Assembly (NCBI GenBank): GCA_022827095.1
Contig: JAJDTP010000004.1
Coordinates: 248,001 to 312,000, forward strand
Reading direction: 5' to 3'
DNA length: 64,000 nucleotides
From: Dehalococcoidia bacterium
GTDB lineage: Bacteria > Chloroflexota > Dehalococcoidia > Lucifugimonadales > UBA3495
Shown here: one piece after another, positions 15,586 to 24,009 of the stretch
Layout of the letters: each line of letters starts with the position of its first letter
How positions within the stretch are numbered: the first letter of the stretch is position 1
The notes under the pieces: generated by a model
What the model saw: the letters and a program-made list of their open reading frames with translations, nothing else
Databases searched by the model: none
What the model was told of the DNA's origin: nothing
Made by a program: the position numbers and the translations under genes

Positions 15586-16335
15586 ATGCCAAGTCTCCTC
15601 AACATCGCACTGAACTTTCTCGCCGGACGTGACCGGGAGGGTTACGATAAAGCCGGCTATGATCGTTTGGGGTATGATCGGGAGGGCTATTCGCGCTCGG
15701 GCCGTGACCGAGAGGGCTACGACAAGGCAGGTTATGACCGATACAGATATGACCGGAAAGGCTATGGCCGTCTAGGTTTCAATAGATCCGGCCTTCATCG
15801 CAACGGTACGCACTTCGATGACAATGGCTACGACGTATGGGGCCGTGATCGAAAAGGCTTTGATAAGCATGGCTATGACACAGACGGCTACAATCGACGG
15901 GGTTACAACCGGAAAGGGTATGACCGACGAGGCTATGACCGGAAAGGGTATAACAGGCATGGCTACGACGCAGGTGGCTACGATCGACGGGGCTACGACC
16001 GAAAGGGTTATAACCGACGGGGATTCAATCTCATTGGTCTTCATAGCAACGGTACATATTATGATGCTAGCGGTTGTGACTGGCACGGTCATCTTGGCCA
16101 TGAACTAGACTTGCACGGATATCGGGTTTCGGAAGCCCTTGCCGCAGTCGACAATGCGCTTATATCCGCCAAACGCAATGAGTGGAAATCCATCGCCATC
16201 ATTCATGGCAAAGGCACGGGAACGCTCAGGGACATGGTTCGTGGACATCTGGCGCAACACCCGCTTGTTCAGAATTGGTGGCCGCACGAGATTGCCTCAC
16301 GATCCGACGGCGAAGTATTTGTTGTTTTAGATTGA
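15586..16335 (+). CDS. GYDRx pentapeptide-repeat protein with C-terminal Smr domain
   Basis: A 249-residue protein (252 if the GTG at 15577 is used). Residues about 15-165 are about 28 tandem pentads of the form G-Y/F-D/N-R/K-x, interrupted twice by a longer unit, G-F-N-x-x-GLH-x-NGT-x-(F/Y)D. The rest is a Smr domain: ELDLHGYRVSEAL (the LDxHG motif) and SIAIIHGKGTGTLRDMVRGHL (the HGKGxGxLR motif). Smr domains are DNA/RNA nicking nucleases or ribosome-collision endonucleases. The repeats could be an elongated scaffold or nucleic-acid-binding fiber. It lies 27 nt after the DUF4276 gene on the same strand, probably in one operon. Confidence 0.8.
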   Translation: MPSLLNIALNFLAGRDREGYDKAGYDRLGYDREGYSRSGRDREGYDKAGYDRYRYDRKGYGRLGFNRSGLHRNGTHFDDNGYDVWGRDRKGFDKHGYDTDGYNRRGYNRKGYDRRGYDRKGYNRHGYDAGGYDRRGYDRKGYNRRGFNLIGLHSNGTYYDASGCDWHGHLGHELDLHGYRVSEALAAVDNALISAKRNEWKSIAIIHGKGTGTLRDMVRGHLAQHPLVQNWWPHEIASRSDGEVFVVLD

Positions 16336-16370
16336 CGTTGTGAATCTTTACACATGCAGAAGGTGTCGTA

Positions 16371-17243
16371 ATGCCCAACCCCCGCGCCGAATTCTCGCCC
16401 ATCTTCGACCGGCCCCGGCTGACCCTGCCCGACGGGGCCAGGGTCGCCGTCTGGTTCATCATCAACGTGGAGGAGTGGGACATCGATCAGCCCATGGCGC
16501 GGACGGCGCTGCCCTCGCCCCAGGGCGCGGCCGTGTCGCCCGACATCCCCAACTACTCCTGGTACGACTACGGCATGCGCGTGGGCTTCTGGCGGATGCA
16601 GCGGGCGCTGGCCGCGCACAACCTGCCCTGCACCATCAGCCTGAACGCGGCGGTCTGCGAGGCCTATCCCCAGATGGTGCAGTCGTGCCTGGACCTGGAC
16701 TGGGAGCTGCTGGGCCACGGCTACGTCCAGCAGGTGCTGCACAAGGAGCCGGACGAGCGGGCCACCATCCGCAAGACCATCGAGGTGATCCGGGAGTTCA
16801 GCGGCAGCGCGCCGCGGGGCTGGATGGGACCCGGCCTGGCCGAGACCCACCACACGCCGGACATCCTGGCCGAGGAGGGCATCGAGTACGTGGCCGACTG
16901 GGTGAATGACGACCAGCCCTACGAGATGAAGGTCGAGTCGGGCCGGCTGGTGGCCCTGCCGTACACGGTGGAACTGAACGACATCCCCATCTACCTGGTG
17001 CAGCACCACTCGGCGCCGGAGCTGTTCCGGCGCGCCAAGGACTCGCTGGAGGTCATGCTGGCCGAAGGCGAGGACAACGCCCGGGTGATGGCCATCTCCA
17101 TGCACCCTTACATCACCGGCGCGGCCCATCGGATCGGCCACTTCTACCGCCTGCTGGAATACATCACCCAGCTTGACGGCGTGACCTTCTGGACCGGCAG
17201 CGGCATCTTGGACTGGTACAACGGGCAGGTGGGACACAAGTAG
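16371..17243 (+). CDS. Polysaccharide deacetylase-family (PuuE-like) hydrolase
   Basis: A 290-residue NodB-homology protein of the cytosolic branch that includes allantoinase PuuE and related amidohydrolase-like deacetylases. Landmarks are VAVWFIINVEEWD, YGMRVGFWRMQRALAAHNLPCTISLN, WELLGHGY, GWMGPGLAETHHTPDILAEEGIEYVADW and the closing AISMHPYITGAAHRIGHFY. The metal-type His residues sit in HGY, THHT and SMHP. It has no signal peptide, so it is probably cytoplasmic and acts on a small amide. A TGTCGT leader and short gap follow the repeat gene, and membership of its operon is uncertain. Confidence 0.83.
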   Translation: MPNPRAEFSPIFDRPRLTLPDGARVAVWFIINVEEWDIDQPMARTALPSPQGAAVSPDIPNYSWYDYGMRVGFWRMQRALAAHNLPCTISLNAAVCEAYPQMVQSCLDLDWELLGHGYVQQVLHKEPDERATIRKTIEVIREFSGSAPRGWMGPGLAETHHTPDILAEEGIEYVADWVNDDQPYEMKVESGRLVALPYTVELNDIPIYLVQHHSAPELFRRAKDSLEVMLAEGEDNARVMAISMHPYITGAAHRIGHFYRLLEYITQLDGVTFWTGSGILDWYNGQVGHK

Positions 17244-17318
17244 ACTCCCCTTGCCGCCTTGCAAACCGGCAGTTATATTGGAGCAGAAGGGTATCGGGAG
17301 CCAAGGGGGGACATCACC

Positions 17319-17567
17319 ATGACTACTACTGGCATCGCAGCAAAGACCCTTGCTATTTCCTTGCCGGCTGATTTAGCCGATGCCGTTGCGATGATGGCGG
17401 AGAGGGACGGTCTCACGTTGGACGATTTCGTCGCCAAAACCCTGCAAGATGCTCGTAACGCTGATTTTGACGCGCAACTGGCAAAGATCCACGAAGGCTG
17501 GCACTTCCGTATTATGAGGCTTGGGTTATTCAGTGAAGAGGACATTTTCAGATACCTGGAATCATGA
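17319..17567 (+). CDS. Ribbon-helix-helix-type antitoxin
   Basis: An 82-residue protein: TLAISLPADLADAVAMMAERDGLTLDDFVAKTLQDA is a ribbon-helix-helix arrangement (one strand, two helices) at residues 10-45. The C-terminal half (FRIMRLGLFSEEDIFRYLES) would contact the toxin. AGGGGGG precedes the ATG at 17319. The stop overlaps the PIN gene by 4 nt (ATGA), as expected for a TA pair. Confidence 0.75.
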   Translation: MTTTGIAAKTLAISLPADLADAVAMMAERDGLTLDDFVAKTLQDARNADFDAQLAKIHEGWHFRIMRLGLFSEEDIFRYLES

Positions 17568-17971
17568 AAGTCACTTTCGATACCAATATTCTGGTATCGG
17601 CATTTGAATTCCCCAACGGACGTGCCGCCCGAGTTCTCCTAAACATCAGGTCACGTTTGGACCTGATGTTTATTTCTCATCCCATCATCGAGGAGCTCCT
17701 CCGGGTGCTCGCCTACAAATTCGGGCGAACGGAGGCTGAACTGGAAGGAGTACGGGCTTTCATCCAACAATTCGGCCACTTGGTAACATCCACGGAAACT
17801 TTGCACGTCCTCGCTAATGAGCCCGACAACCGGATCCTGGAATGCGCCGTCGCGGCCAACGCGGAAGTGATAGTGACCGGCGATCATCAGATGTTGGCCC
17901 TCCAGCGCTTTCGAGATATACGCATCGTGGCGCTTTCCGATTACCTGGAAGCGTCGATAAGTCGTTTATAA
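17564..17971 (+). CDS. PIN-domain toxin (TIGR00305-like)
   Basis: A 135-residue PIN protein: MKVTFDTNILVSAFEFPNGRA has the first catalytic Asp, ISHPIIEELLRVL the Glu, and EPDNRILECAVAANAEVIVTGDHQMLALQ the second Asp group. This matches the PIN subgroup often called putative TA toxin component. It is likely an RNase paired with the overlapping RHH antitoxin. The start is fixed by the ATGA overlap. Confidence 0.82.
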   Translation: MKVTFDTNILVSAFEFPNGRAARVLLNIRSRLDLMFISHPIIEELLRVLAYKFGRTEAELEGVRAFIQQFGHLVTSTETLHVLANEPDNRILECAVAANAEVIVTGDHQMLALQRFRDIRIVALSDYLEASISRL

Positions 17972-18224
17972 ACTGTGGACAAGAACCCTGACTTATGTGG
18001 GGAATACGCTGATAACTAGACAGTTCCCGTGGGCACTGCCATCGCTGCCTATCCGTCGTGGCTTGTTGTCAGCACAGCGATCCCAGATCCGAGTTGCTGC
18101 CAACGTATTTGTCTACCACTAAAACCGGGTTATGAACGGCAATTTCACGCTCAATATTTGGGTTTATCAACAATATCCACGCCCTTACTATCATTGCTAC
18201 TGCTTTTAAACAAACCATTTCAAA

Positions 18225-19532
18225 ATGATCGATACTGTAAGAATCAACGTAAAAGCAGGGAATGGCGGCGATGGCTGCATCAGCTTCCTGCGCCTCAAGT
18301 ACCAGCCCCGCGGCGGACCTGACGGTGGTGATGGCGGCGATGGGGGCAGCGCCTATATCGTCGGCGACTCGTCGATCAACACGCTGCTGCACCTGAAGTA
18401 CAACAGCACTTTCTACCTGCAGCGCGGCACCCACGGGAAAGGCAAGAACCAGCGCGGCGCTAACGGGAAGGACACCGAGATACGCGTGCCCATGGGCACC
18501 GTCATCTGGCGGATGCACCGGGACGGCACCAAGGACTTCCTGGCGGACGTTACCACGGAAGAACCGGTGCTGGTGGCCCAGGGGGGCAAAGGCGGTTGGG
18601 GTAATGCCCGATTCGTTTCTTCGACCAACCAGGAACCGATGCTGTCGGAATCGGGCGACAAGGGCGAGTACGCCGTGTTGTGGCTGGAGCTCAAGTTGCT
18701 GGCCGACGTGGGTCTGCTGGCCAAGCCCAACGCCGGGAAGTCCACGCTGATCTCTCGCTGCTCCGCCGCCAAGCCGAAGGTCGCCGACTACCCATTCACT
18801 ACGGTGGAGCCGGTGCTGGGCGTGGTCACTCACGGCGGGCAGGACTTCGTGATGATGGAGATTCCCGGCCTGCTGGAGGGAGCGCACCGGGGCATTGGCC
18901 TGGGGCACCAGTTCCTGCGCCACGCCGAGCGGGCCCGTGCGTACGTCCATCTCATCGATGGGCTGTCCGATGACCCGGCTGGCGATTTTCTGATGCTCAA
19001 CCGGGAATTGCGCGAGTTCAGCCCGATGCTGGCGTCCAAGCCGCAGGTGGTGGCGGTGAGCAAGCTGGATACCACCGACACCTACGAACTGCGTGACGTA
19101 ATTGAGGAAGAGTTGCGGCGCGCCATGACCATGGACGATGGTTTCGTGGCGGGCGAATATGAGACGCCAATTCATTTCGTATCGTCGGTTTCCGGCGCCG
19201 GCGTTGACGGGCTGCTGGGCGAACTGGTGCGCATCCTGGCTGAGGCGCCGCGCCAGGGCATCGACGCGTCCGAGTGGGAGGGAGATGTCCCGATTGCCAG
19301 CCCGGCCCGCGAACGGCCGCCGCTGGGTTTCCACCTGGATGGGGATGCCTACGTGGTGGAATCGGAACGTCTGGAGCGGCTCACCGGGCGGGCCGACATG
19401 CGGGACTATCGGGTGATGCTACAGCTGTGGCGAGAGATGAGTCGCCTGGGGATAGCGCAACGACTGGCGGAGGCTGGCATCGAGGCCGGCGACACCATTC
19501 GCATCGGCGATGCCGAGCTGGAGTGGTTCTGA
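18225..19532 (+). CDS. obg: Obg-family GTPase
   Basis: A 435-residue Obg protein involved in late 50S ribosome assembly. The glycine-rich OBG domain covers residues 1-155 (AGNGGDGCISFLRLKYQPRG, GGDGGDGG), the G domain about 157-330 (G1 AKPNAGKST, switch ADYPFTTVEP), and a C-terminal OCT domain. Two GTPase motifs deviate: G3 is MEIPG where DxPG is usual, and G4 is VSKLD where NKxD is usual. It overlaps nadD by 1 nt (TGATG), forming an obg-nadD-pyrE operon. Confidence 0.94.
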   Translation: MIDTVRINVKAGNGGDGCISFLRLKYQPRGGPDGGDGGDGGSAYIVGDSSINTLLHLKYNSTFYLQRGTHGKGKNQRGANGKDTEIRVPMGTVIWRMHRDGTKDFLADVTTEEPVLVAQGGKGGWGNARFVSSTNQEPMLSESGDKGEYAVLWLELKLLADVGLLAKPNAGKSTLISRCSAAKPKVADYPFTTVEPVLGVVTHGGQDFVMMEIPGLLEGAHRGIGLGHQFLRHAERARAYVHLIDGLSDDPAGDFLMLNRELREFSPMLASKPQVVAVSKLDTTDTYELRDVIEEELRRAMTMDDGFVAGEYETPIHFVSSVSGAGVDGLLGELVRILAEAPRQGIDASEWEGDVPIASPARERPPLGFHLDGDAYVVESERLERLTGRADMRDYRVMLQLWREMSRLGIAQRLAEAGIEAGDTIRIGDAELEWF

Positions 19533-20170
19533 TGCCCACGGGAGAGCCCGAGCGAAGGCGCATCGGTATATTGGGCGGCACCTTCGACCCGCCGCACCTG
19601 GGCCACCTGCTGATCGCCGAGACGGCGCGGGTGGCGCTGGACCTGGAAACTGTGATGTTCCTGCCGGCCGGAGAGCCCTGGCTCAAGTCGGGGCAGCGCA
19701 TCACGCCGGCGGAACACCGGCTACGGATGGTCCAACTGGCGGTCGCCGACAACCCCAATTTCTGCGTGTCCGATTGTGAGATACGGCGCGGCGGAGCAAC
19801 GTACACGGTGGATACGCTGCGTGAACTACGGTGCGGATTTCCGTCCGAAACCGAGCTGTACTTCATCGTCGGGTCGGACGTGCTGGACCAGTTCCACCAG
19901 TGGAAGGAACCGGAGGCCATCCTGGCGCTTTGCCGTCTGGTAGTCATCGAACGTCCGGGCGGGCCGGAAGAAGGCATAGCAGCGCTGAGAGGGACCTTCT
20001 CGGACGCGCTGGACGCCGGCGCGGTGGTGTCGGTGGCCGGGCCGCGAGTCGACTTCAGCGCATCTGAACTGCGGCGGGTGCTGGCGGCCAGCCAATCCAC
20101 CCGCTACCAGATACCGGACACGGTGGCGAAGTATATCGCGGAGCACGACCTTTACCGGACCATGGATTGA
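19532..20170 (+). CDS. nadD: Nicotinate-nucleotide adenylyltransferase
   Basis: A 212-residue enzyme that converts nicotinate mononucleotide and ATP into deamido-NAD. It has the nucleotidyltransferase signature GILGGTFDPPHLGHLLIAE with HxGH, the strand ELYFIVGSDVLDQFHQWKEP typical of NadD, and the C-terminal FSASELRRVLA corresponding to the ISST-x-x-R motif. The start ATG shares a base with the obg stop, which indicates translational coupling. Placement beside obg is common across bacteria. Confidence 0.95.
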   Translation: MPTGEPERRRIGILGGTFDPPHLGHLLIAETARVALDLETVMFLPAGEPWLKSGQRITPAEHRLRMVQLAVADNPNFCVSDCEIRRGGATYTVDTLRELRCGFPSETELYFIVGSDVLDQFHQWKEPEAILALCRLVVIERPGGPEEGIAALRGTFSDALDAGAVVSVAGPRVDFSASELRRVLAASQSTRYQIPDTVAKYIAEHDLYRTMD

Positions 20171-20187
20171 TGATCAACGGAGCGCGG

Positions 20188-20757
20188 ATGAACACCCATT
20201 CGGAAGACATAGCAGGTCGATTGCTGGAACTGGCCTTGGAGCGGGGAGCGCTCCAGTACGGCGACTTCACCCTTTCGTCAGGCAAGAAGAGCACATACTA
20301 CTTTGATGGTCGCTTGCTCAGCCTGGACCCGGAGGGTGCGCATCTCATCGGCAACGCGCTGCTGCCGCTCCTGGCCGACGATGGCGTCGACGCCATCGGC
20401 GGGCCCACCCTGGGCGCTGACCCCATAGTGACCGCGGCGGCCATGGCGTCGTGGCAGCACGGGGCGCCGCTGCCGGCTTTCATCGTGCGAAAGGAGGCCA
20501 AGGGCCACGGCATGACCCAGATGATCGAGGGCCCGTTGCCGGAGGCGGCGACCGTTGCCATCGTGGACGACACCTGCACCACCGGTGGGTCGCTGTTCCA
20601 CGCCATCAATGCGGCAGAAGAAGCCGGCTGCACGGTGGGTCTGGTCCTGGCGCTGCTCGACCGTAACGAGGGCGGCAGCGAGGCCATTCAGGATCGGGGT
20701 TACAAATTCGAGGCCCTGCTCACGGCTGGCGACGATGGGAAAATACGACCGGCGTAG
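20188..20757 (+). CDS. pyrE: Orotate phosphoribosyltransferase
   Basis: A 189-residue type I phosphoribosyltransferase that makes orotidine 5'-phosphate in pyrimidine synthesis. It has LQYGDFTLSSGKKSTYYFDGR at the N-terminus, GGPTLGADPIV, FIVRKEAKGHG (flexible loop) and the PRPP-binding VAIVDDTCTTGGSL. I chose the ATG at 20188 because GGAG lies 5 nt upstream; an ATG at 20170 overlapping the nadD stop would add six residues. It is the last gene of the obg-nadD-pyrE operon and converges on a Uma2 gene. Confidence 0.94.
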   Translation: MNTHSEDIAGRLLELALERGALQYGDFTLSSGKKSTYYFDGRLLSLDPEGAHLIGNALLPLLADDGVDAIGGPTLGADPIVTAAAMASWQHGAPLPAFIVRKEAKGHGMTQMIEGPLPEAATVAIVDDTCTTGGSLFHAINAAEEAGCTVGLVLALLDRNEGGSEAIQDRGYKFEALLTAGDDGKIRPA

Positions 20758-20805
20758 TACCGGCGTGATCAGTCGGGCTGCGAATCTGCGTGGCCCATGC
20801 GGGGA

Positions 20806-21543
20806 CTATTCCCCGCGCAGTTGGCGGAGCTGGTTTTCCGGTTCCTGGATCCTGACTTCGGCCGATGTTCGGGCTTCCTGTTCGGAGGCGGCGCGAGTCT
20901 CTGCTCGGGCACGGGCGTCGCGTTCGGACTCCAGGGAGGCAATGCGCTCGCCCGTTGCCGGGTCGTGCCAATGCAGTTGTCCGTCGGCGCAGCGCAGGTC
21001 CACGTTCAGCACGGCGCTGTGGCCCTGCCGGCTCCCGTCCGGCAATTCGTCAATCTGGATGGGCTCGTATCGGCCGTCCACCAGTCGGTCGCCGGCCAGT
21101 CGGGTTCCGTGGTATCGGCCCGTCTCGTCAAAGCGCCAGTACTCCGGTATGCCCAACTCGGCGTAAATGACCGGCTTGTCGACGGTATCCCTCCGTCCTG
21201 TGGAACGCGATGCTACTTCCAGAACGAAGTCGGGAGGCTTGCCCTGTTCCGAGATGACGTAGCCATTGCGGGCGAGGTAGGCAGCCGGGTCAACGTTGAA
21301 GGCCACCATCAGGTCGGGGTAGGGCACGCCGGACATGTCGGCCAGTTCGCCGGTGGGTGCCCGCGTTATGTAGAGGTCGGAGCCGACGACGGTGGTGTGG
21401 GGGTTGCCTAGATATACGACCAGGGAGTGAGCGCCGCCGGTGAGGGAGAGGTGCTTGGAGGCGGTCATCTTTTCGTCCTGGGACTTGAGAGGCTCCGGCA
21501 ACGCGAAGTCTGGTGGAAATTTCGGCGTCTTGGCGGTGGTCAT
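20806..21543 (-). CDS. Uma2-family protein with C-terminal coiled coil
   Basis: A 245-residue Uma2 protein: YLGNPHTTVVGSDLYITR, VPYPDLMVAFNVD, PPDFVLEVASRST, KPVIYAELGIPEYWRFDE. After the nuclease-like core, residues from about 205 form a charged helix (LESERDARARAETRAASEQEA) likely to be a coiled coil for oligomerisation. It is a close relative of the gene at 44656, which shares the unusual GNP-T-V opening and the coil. GAGG lies before the ATG at 21543. A GCGGGG/CCCCGC hairpin at 20799-20816 overlaps the stop and may terminate both converging genes. Confidence 0.87.
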   Translation of the reverse strand: MTTAKTPKFPPDFALPEPLKSQDEKMTASKHLSLTGGAHSLVVYLGNPHTTVVGSDLYITRAPTGELADMSGVPYPDLMVAFNVDPAAYLARNGYVISEQGKPPDFVLEVASRSTGRRDTVDKPVIYAELGIPEYWRFDETGRYHGTRLAGDRLVDGRYEPIQIDELPDGSRQGHSAVLNVDLRCADGQLHWHDPATGERIASLESERDARARAETRAASEQEARTSAEVRIQEPENQLRQLRGE

Positions 21544-21617
21544 GCTGAACCTCGCCTGGGTCGGCGTGTGTTGGCGGGAATTATACCTGCGTAGAGGATT
21601 GGCGGGGGCGACAGTGG

Positions 21618-23303
21618 CTACACGCGGTAGAAGCTGCCACCGCCGGCCCAACCGGCGCGCAGGGCCCGGCTCCCCACGACGGTATCGAACCCGATCCACT
21701 CTGCCGAGGGCTCGCCCACGGGCCCAACTTCAAATCGCGGCGACGCTACGGGATCGCCGGCTCGTGGCGTCAGCGGCTCCTCGCCACCGTTGGGCCACGC
21801 GAGGAAGAGCCGGCCCCGGCGCAGGATGACGCGGAAGCTGGTCAGGTAGGGAGCGTGGCTGCGGTAGTGGCCGACGAAAGCGTCCCACTCCGGCGGATAA
21901 TGCTCTGCGACAGCCAAGGGCGCGGCGCCATCCCGGACGTACACGGCGGGGCCGTGGCGCATCTCGACCACCGGGACATCCTGGCCAGCATCCTCAGGGG
22001 CGCGGAAGCGCAGGGGGAACGGGTCGAAGTCGTCATCGGGGACGCAGAAGGTGTTGCCGGCGATGTGCTCCAGGGTGATGGCGGGCTGGCCCTGGCGATG
22101 CAGGAGAAGCTGGCCGTCCCGGGCGGTTATGGTCAGGGCGACGCCGGATGCCTCGTCGATGAATTGGCCGGCGTAACGGTCGGCAGATTCAACCCGGGTG
22201 GGGTCCGACAGGGTTGGTACTTCCGGCGTGGGGTTCCCATCTCGGATCGCGGCCGCAAGTTGCAGCGCATAGCGGGCCGGCGTGTACAGGTCTCCACCGG
22301 AGCAGTTGCACAAGATGACGACGCCCAAGCCGTCCGTCTGGTCCGTGATCATGATGGACCGGAAGCCCACCGTGCTGCCGCCGTGGCCGATGAAATCGTG
22401 ACCGTCGGCCCGGTGGATTATCAGACCGAAGCCGTAGCCGTACTCATGCTGGTCGCCCCAGCGACCGGGCATCTCGATGACCGGGGTGGTCATCTGACGG
22501 TACAGGGCCTGCGAGATTATGGGACCAGCGTCTCCCCTCCCACCGTTTAGCCACAGCCGGGCGTAGCGCGCCATGTCGCCCGCGGTGGAAACCTGGCTAC
22601 CGTCGCCGACGGCGTATTCTGACCAGTGAGCCGGTATGAGGGTGTCGTTCAGCCGGCGAGGACGGTCGTCGTGGAGGTCCACGTAGCCGGTGGCCATCCC
22701 GTGCCAAGTGCGATGGCTGATGACGGGCTCGCTGGCTTGCATCCCCAGCGGCTCGAGGACGCGCTGGCGAACTATGCTGCCGTAATCCTGTCCAGTGACG
22801 TCCTCCAGCAGCCAGCCCAGCAACTTGTATCCGGTATTGGAGTAGTGGTACCGCGACCCGGGCTCCCAGGCGGCTTTGGTGTCGCGCAGGGCGTAGCCCT
22901 CGTAGCGGGCGGCGGGGGCGAAGTCGGTGCCCGCCGGCAGGCCGGCGGTGTGGCTCAGCAGGTGCCGCAGCGTGATCGGGCCGTAGCGGGAGGGCATGGC
23001 GAACCATGGCAGATGGGTGCTGATGGGCGCGTTGAGGTCAAGGCGGCCGGCCTGCGCCAGTTGCATCAAGGCAAGGGCGGTGAAGGACTTGCCGATGCTG
23101 CCGATCTGGAAAGTAGTGTCGGCCAGCACCGGGCTCCGCGCCGCCAAGTCGGCGTAGCCCACGCCGGCGGTGAAAAGCGTCTGCCGCCGGTCGGTGAGGG
23201 AGATGGACAGCCCCGCCGCCGGCACCGCGGAGAGCCAGCGGCCCAGGTATTCGGTGAGGGGCGCGAAGTTTTGTGCGTTGTTGGGATTAACTCGTGATGT
23301 CAT
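21618..23303 (-). CDS. Serine beta-lactamase-family hydrolase (class C/esterase-like)
   Basis: A 561-residue protein. The N-terminal 380 residues are a beta-lactamase/transpeptidase fold with the nucleophile in FQIGSIGKSFTAL (SxxK), the YSN motif in HYSNTGYKLLGWLLEDVTGQ and FIGHGGSTVGF as the third motif. The C-terminal 170 residues resemble the lipocalin-like extension often found after this fold. No signal peptide is apparent, so a cytosolic esterase or peptidase is more likely than an antibiotic resistance enzyme. The substrate is unknown. It stands alone on the minus strand. Confidence 0.85.
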   Translation of the reverse strand: MTSRVNPNNAQNFAPLTEYLGRWLSAVPAAGLSISLTDRRQTLFTAGVGYADLAARSPVLADTTFQIGSIGKSFTALALMQLAQAGRLDLNAPISTHLPWFAMPSRYGPITLRHLLSHTAGLPAGTDFAPAARYEGYALRDTKAAWEPGSRYHYSNTGYKLLGWLLEDVTGQDYGSIVRQRVLEPLGMQASEPVISHRTWHGMATGYVDLHDDRPRRLNDTLIPAHWSEYAVGDGSQVSTAGDMARYARLWLNGGRGDAGPIISQALYRQMTTPVIEMPGRWGDQHEYGYGFGLIIHRADGHDFIGHGGSTVGFRSIMITDQTDGLGVVILCNCSGGDLYTPARYALQLAAAIRDGNPTPEVPTLSDPTRVESADRYAGQFIDEASGVALTITARDGQLLLHRQGQPAITLEHIAGNTFCVPDDDFDPFPLRFRAPEDAGQDVPVVEMRHGPAVYVRDGAAPLAVAEHYPPEWDAFVGHYRSHAPYLTSFRVILRRGRLFLAWPNGGEEPLTPRAGDPVASPRFEVGPVGEPSAEWIGFDTVVGSRALRAGWAGGGSFYRV

Positions 23304-23321
23304 GATGGCGGCCGGGGGCGT

Positions 23322-23714
23322 TCAAACGGATATGATGCGCAGGCCCTGCAAGCGCTCGAAGTGGCGCCGGTTGTTGCTGAGGAGTGTCAGGTTGTGGTGC
23401 AAAGCGGTTGCACCGATGAGCAAGTCCATGTCCGGTATGAGGGTTCCCGAAGCGCGCAGTCTGGCGCGCTCGACGCCGAATATACGGCAGATGGGGATAT
23501 CCAGGTCGATGACGGGGTACCGGCCCAGGAAATCCGTCATTCGATTCTCGTTATGCGCCGGGTTGTTGCTGTTCAACACTCCTTCATATAGTTCCGCTAT
23601 GGACACGATGCTAATGCTGATGCCCTCCGGACGTAGTTCATCCATGCGGCGCACCGTTCGCGGAACGCGGTTCAGGTAATTTATGGCCCAATCGGTATCC
23701 AGCAGGTTGCTCAT
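23322..23714 (-). CDS. PIN-domain toxin (VapC family)
   Basis: A 130-residue VapC-like RNase: LLDTDWAINYLNR with the first Asp, SIVSIAELYEGVL with the Glu, then GTLIPDMDLLIGATALHHNLTLLSNNRRHFERLQGLRI with the DxDxxIGATA motif and the terminal N-x-x-HF. This is one of the most typical VapC patterns in the window. The ATG at 23714 lies 4 nt after the stop of the DUF104 antitoxin gene. Confidence 0.88.
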   Translation of the reverse strand: MSNLLDTDWAINYLNRVPRTVRRMDELRPEGISISIVSIAELYEGVLNSNNPAHNENRMTDFLGRYPVIDLDIPICRIFGVERARLRASGTLIPDMDLLIGATALHHNLTLLSNNRRHFERLQGLRIISV

Positions 23715-23718
23715 GCTG

Positions 23719-23982
23719 TCACGCCTTCGGCGCACAATAGATGCAATCGCAATTGCTGCCGCGGTGACGAGCACCGTAGATAAACCTTATCATTTCTTCC
23801 GCCGCTGCCTCAGCTTCCTGTACTTCGGCTTGGGTACTCGGCATCCAGTCCGGATCCTTCCAGTCTTCAAAGCCCTTTCTTATGTCGATGGTGATGGATA
23901 CTACCTCGTCCTTGGCCAGATTGAGCGGTTCCAACGGCACCAGAACCCCACCGGTGAACTTGGCTTTGATGGTCTTGATCAT
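23719..23982 (-). CDS. DUF104-type (AF2212-like) antitoxin
   Basis: An 87-residue protein: MIKTIKAKFTGGVLVPLEPLNLAKDEVVSITI is the beta-rich DUF104 domain, known as the antitoxin of VapC-type pairs in archaea and bacteria. The tail contains a Trp/Pro segment (EDWKDPDWMPS) and a closing Cys-rich CDCIYC, unusual for the family. It is the first gene of the TA operon with the PIN gene. Confidence 0.8.
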   Translation of the reverse strand: MIKTIKAKFTGGVLVPLEPLNLAKDEVVSITIDIRKGFEDWKDPDWMPSTQAEVQEAEAAAEEMIRFIYGARHRGSNCDCIYCAPKA

Positions 23983-24009
23983 ATTTGCTCCTTCGGCTGA
24001 CGAAACCGG

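Noticed and set aside
15620-16080. CRISPR-like array in the repeated GYDRx region
   Set aside because: The short units are coding pentad repeats with no constant repeat/spacer alternation, and the frame is open to a domain-bearing C-terminus.
16269-17264. Minus-strand frame of 331 codons
   Set aside because: It is the shadow of the polysaccharide deacetylase gene on the plus strand, with repetitive composition and no domain.
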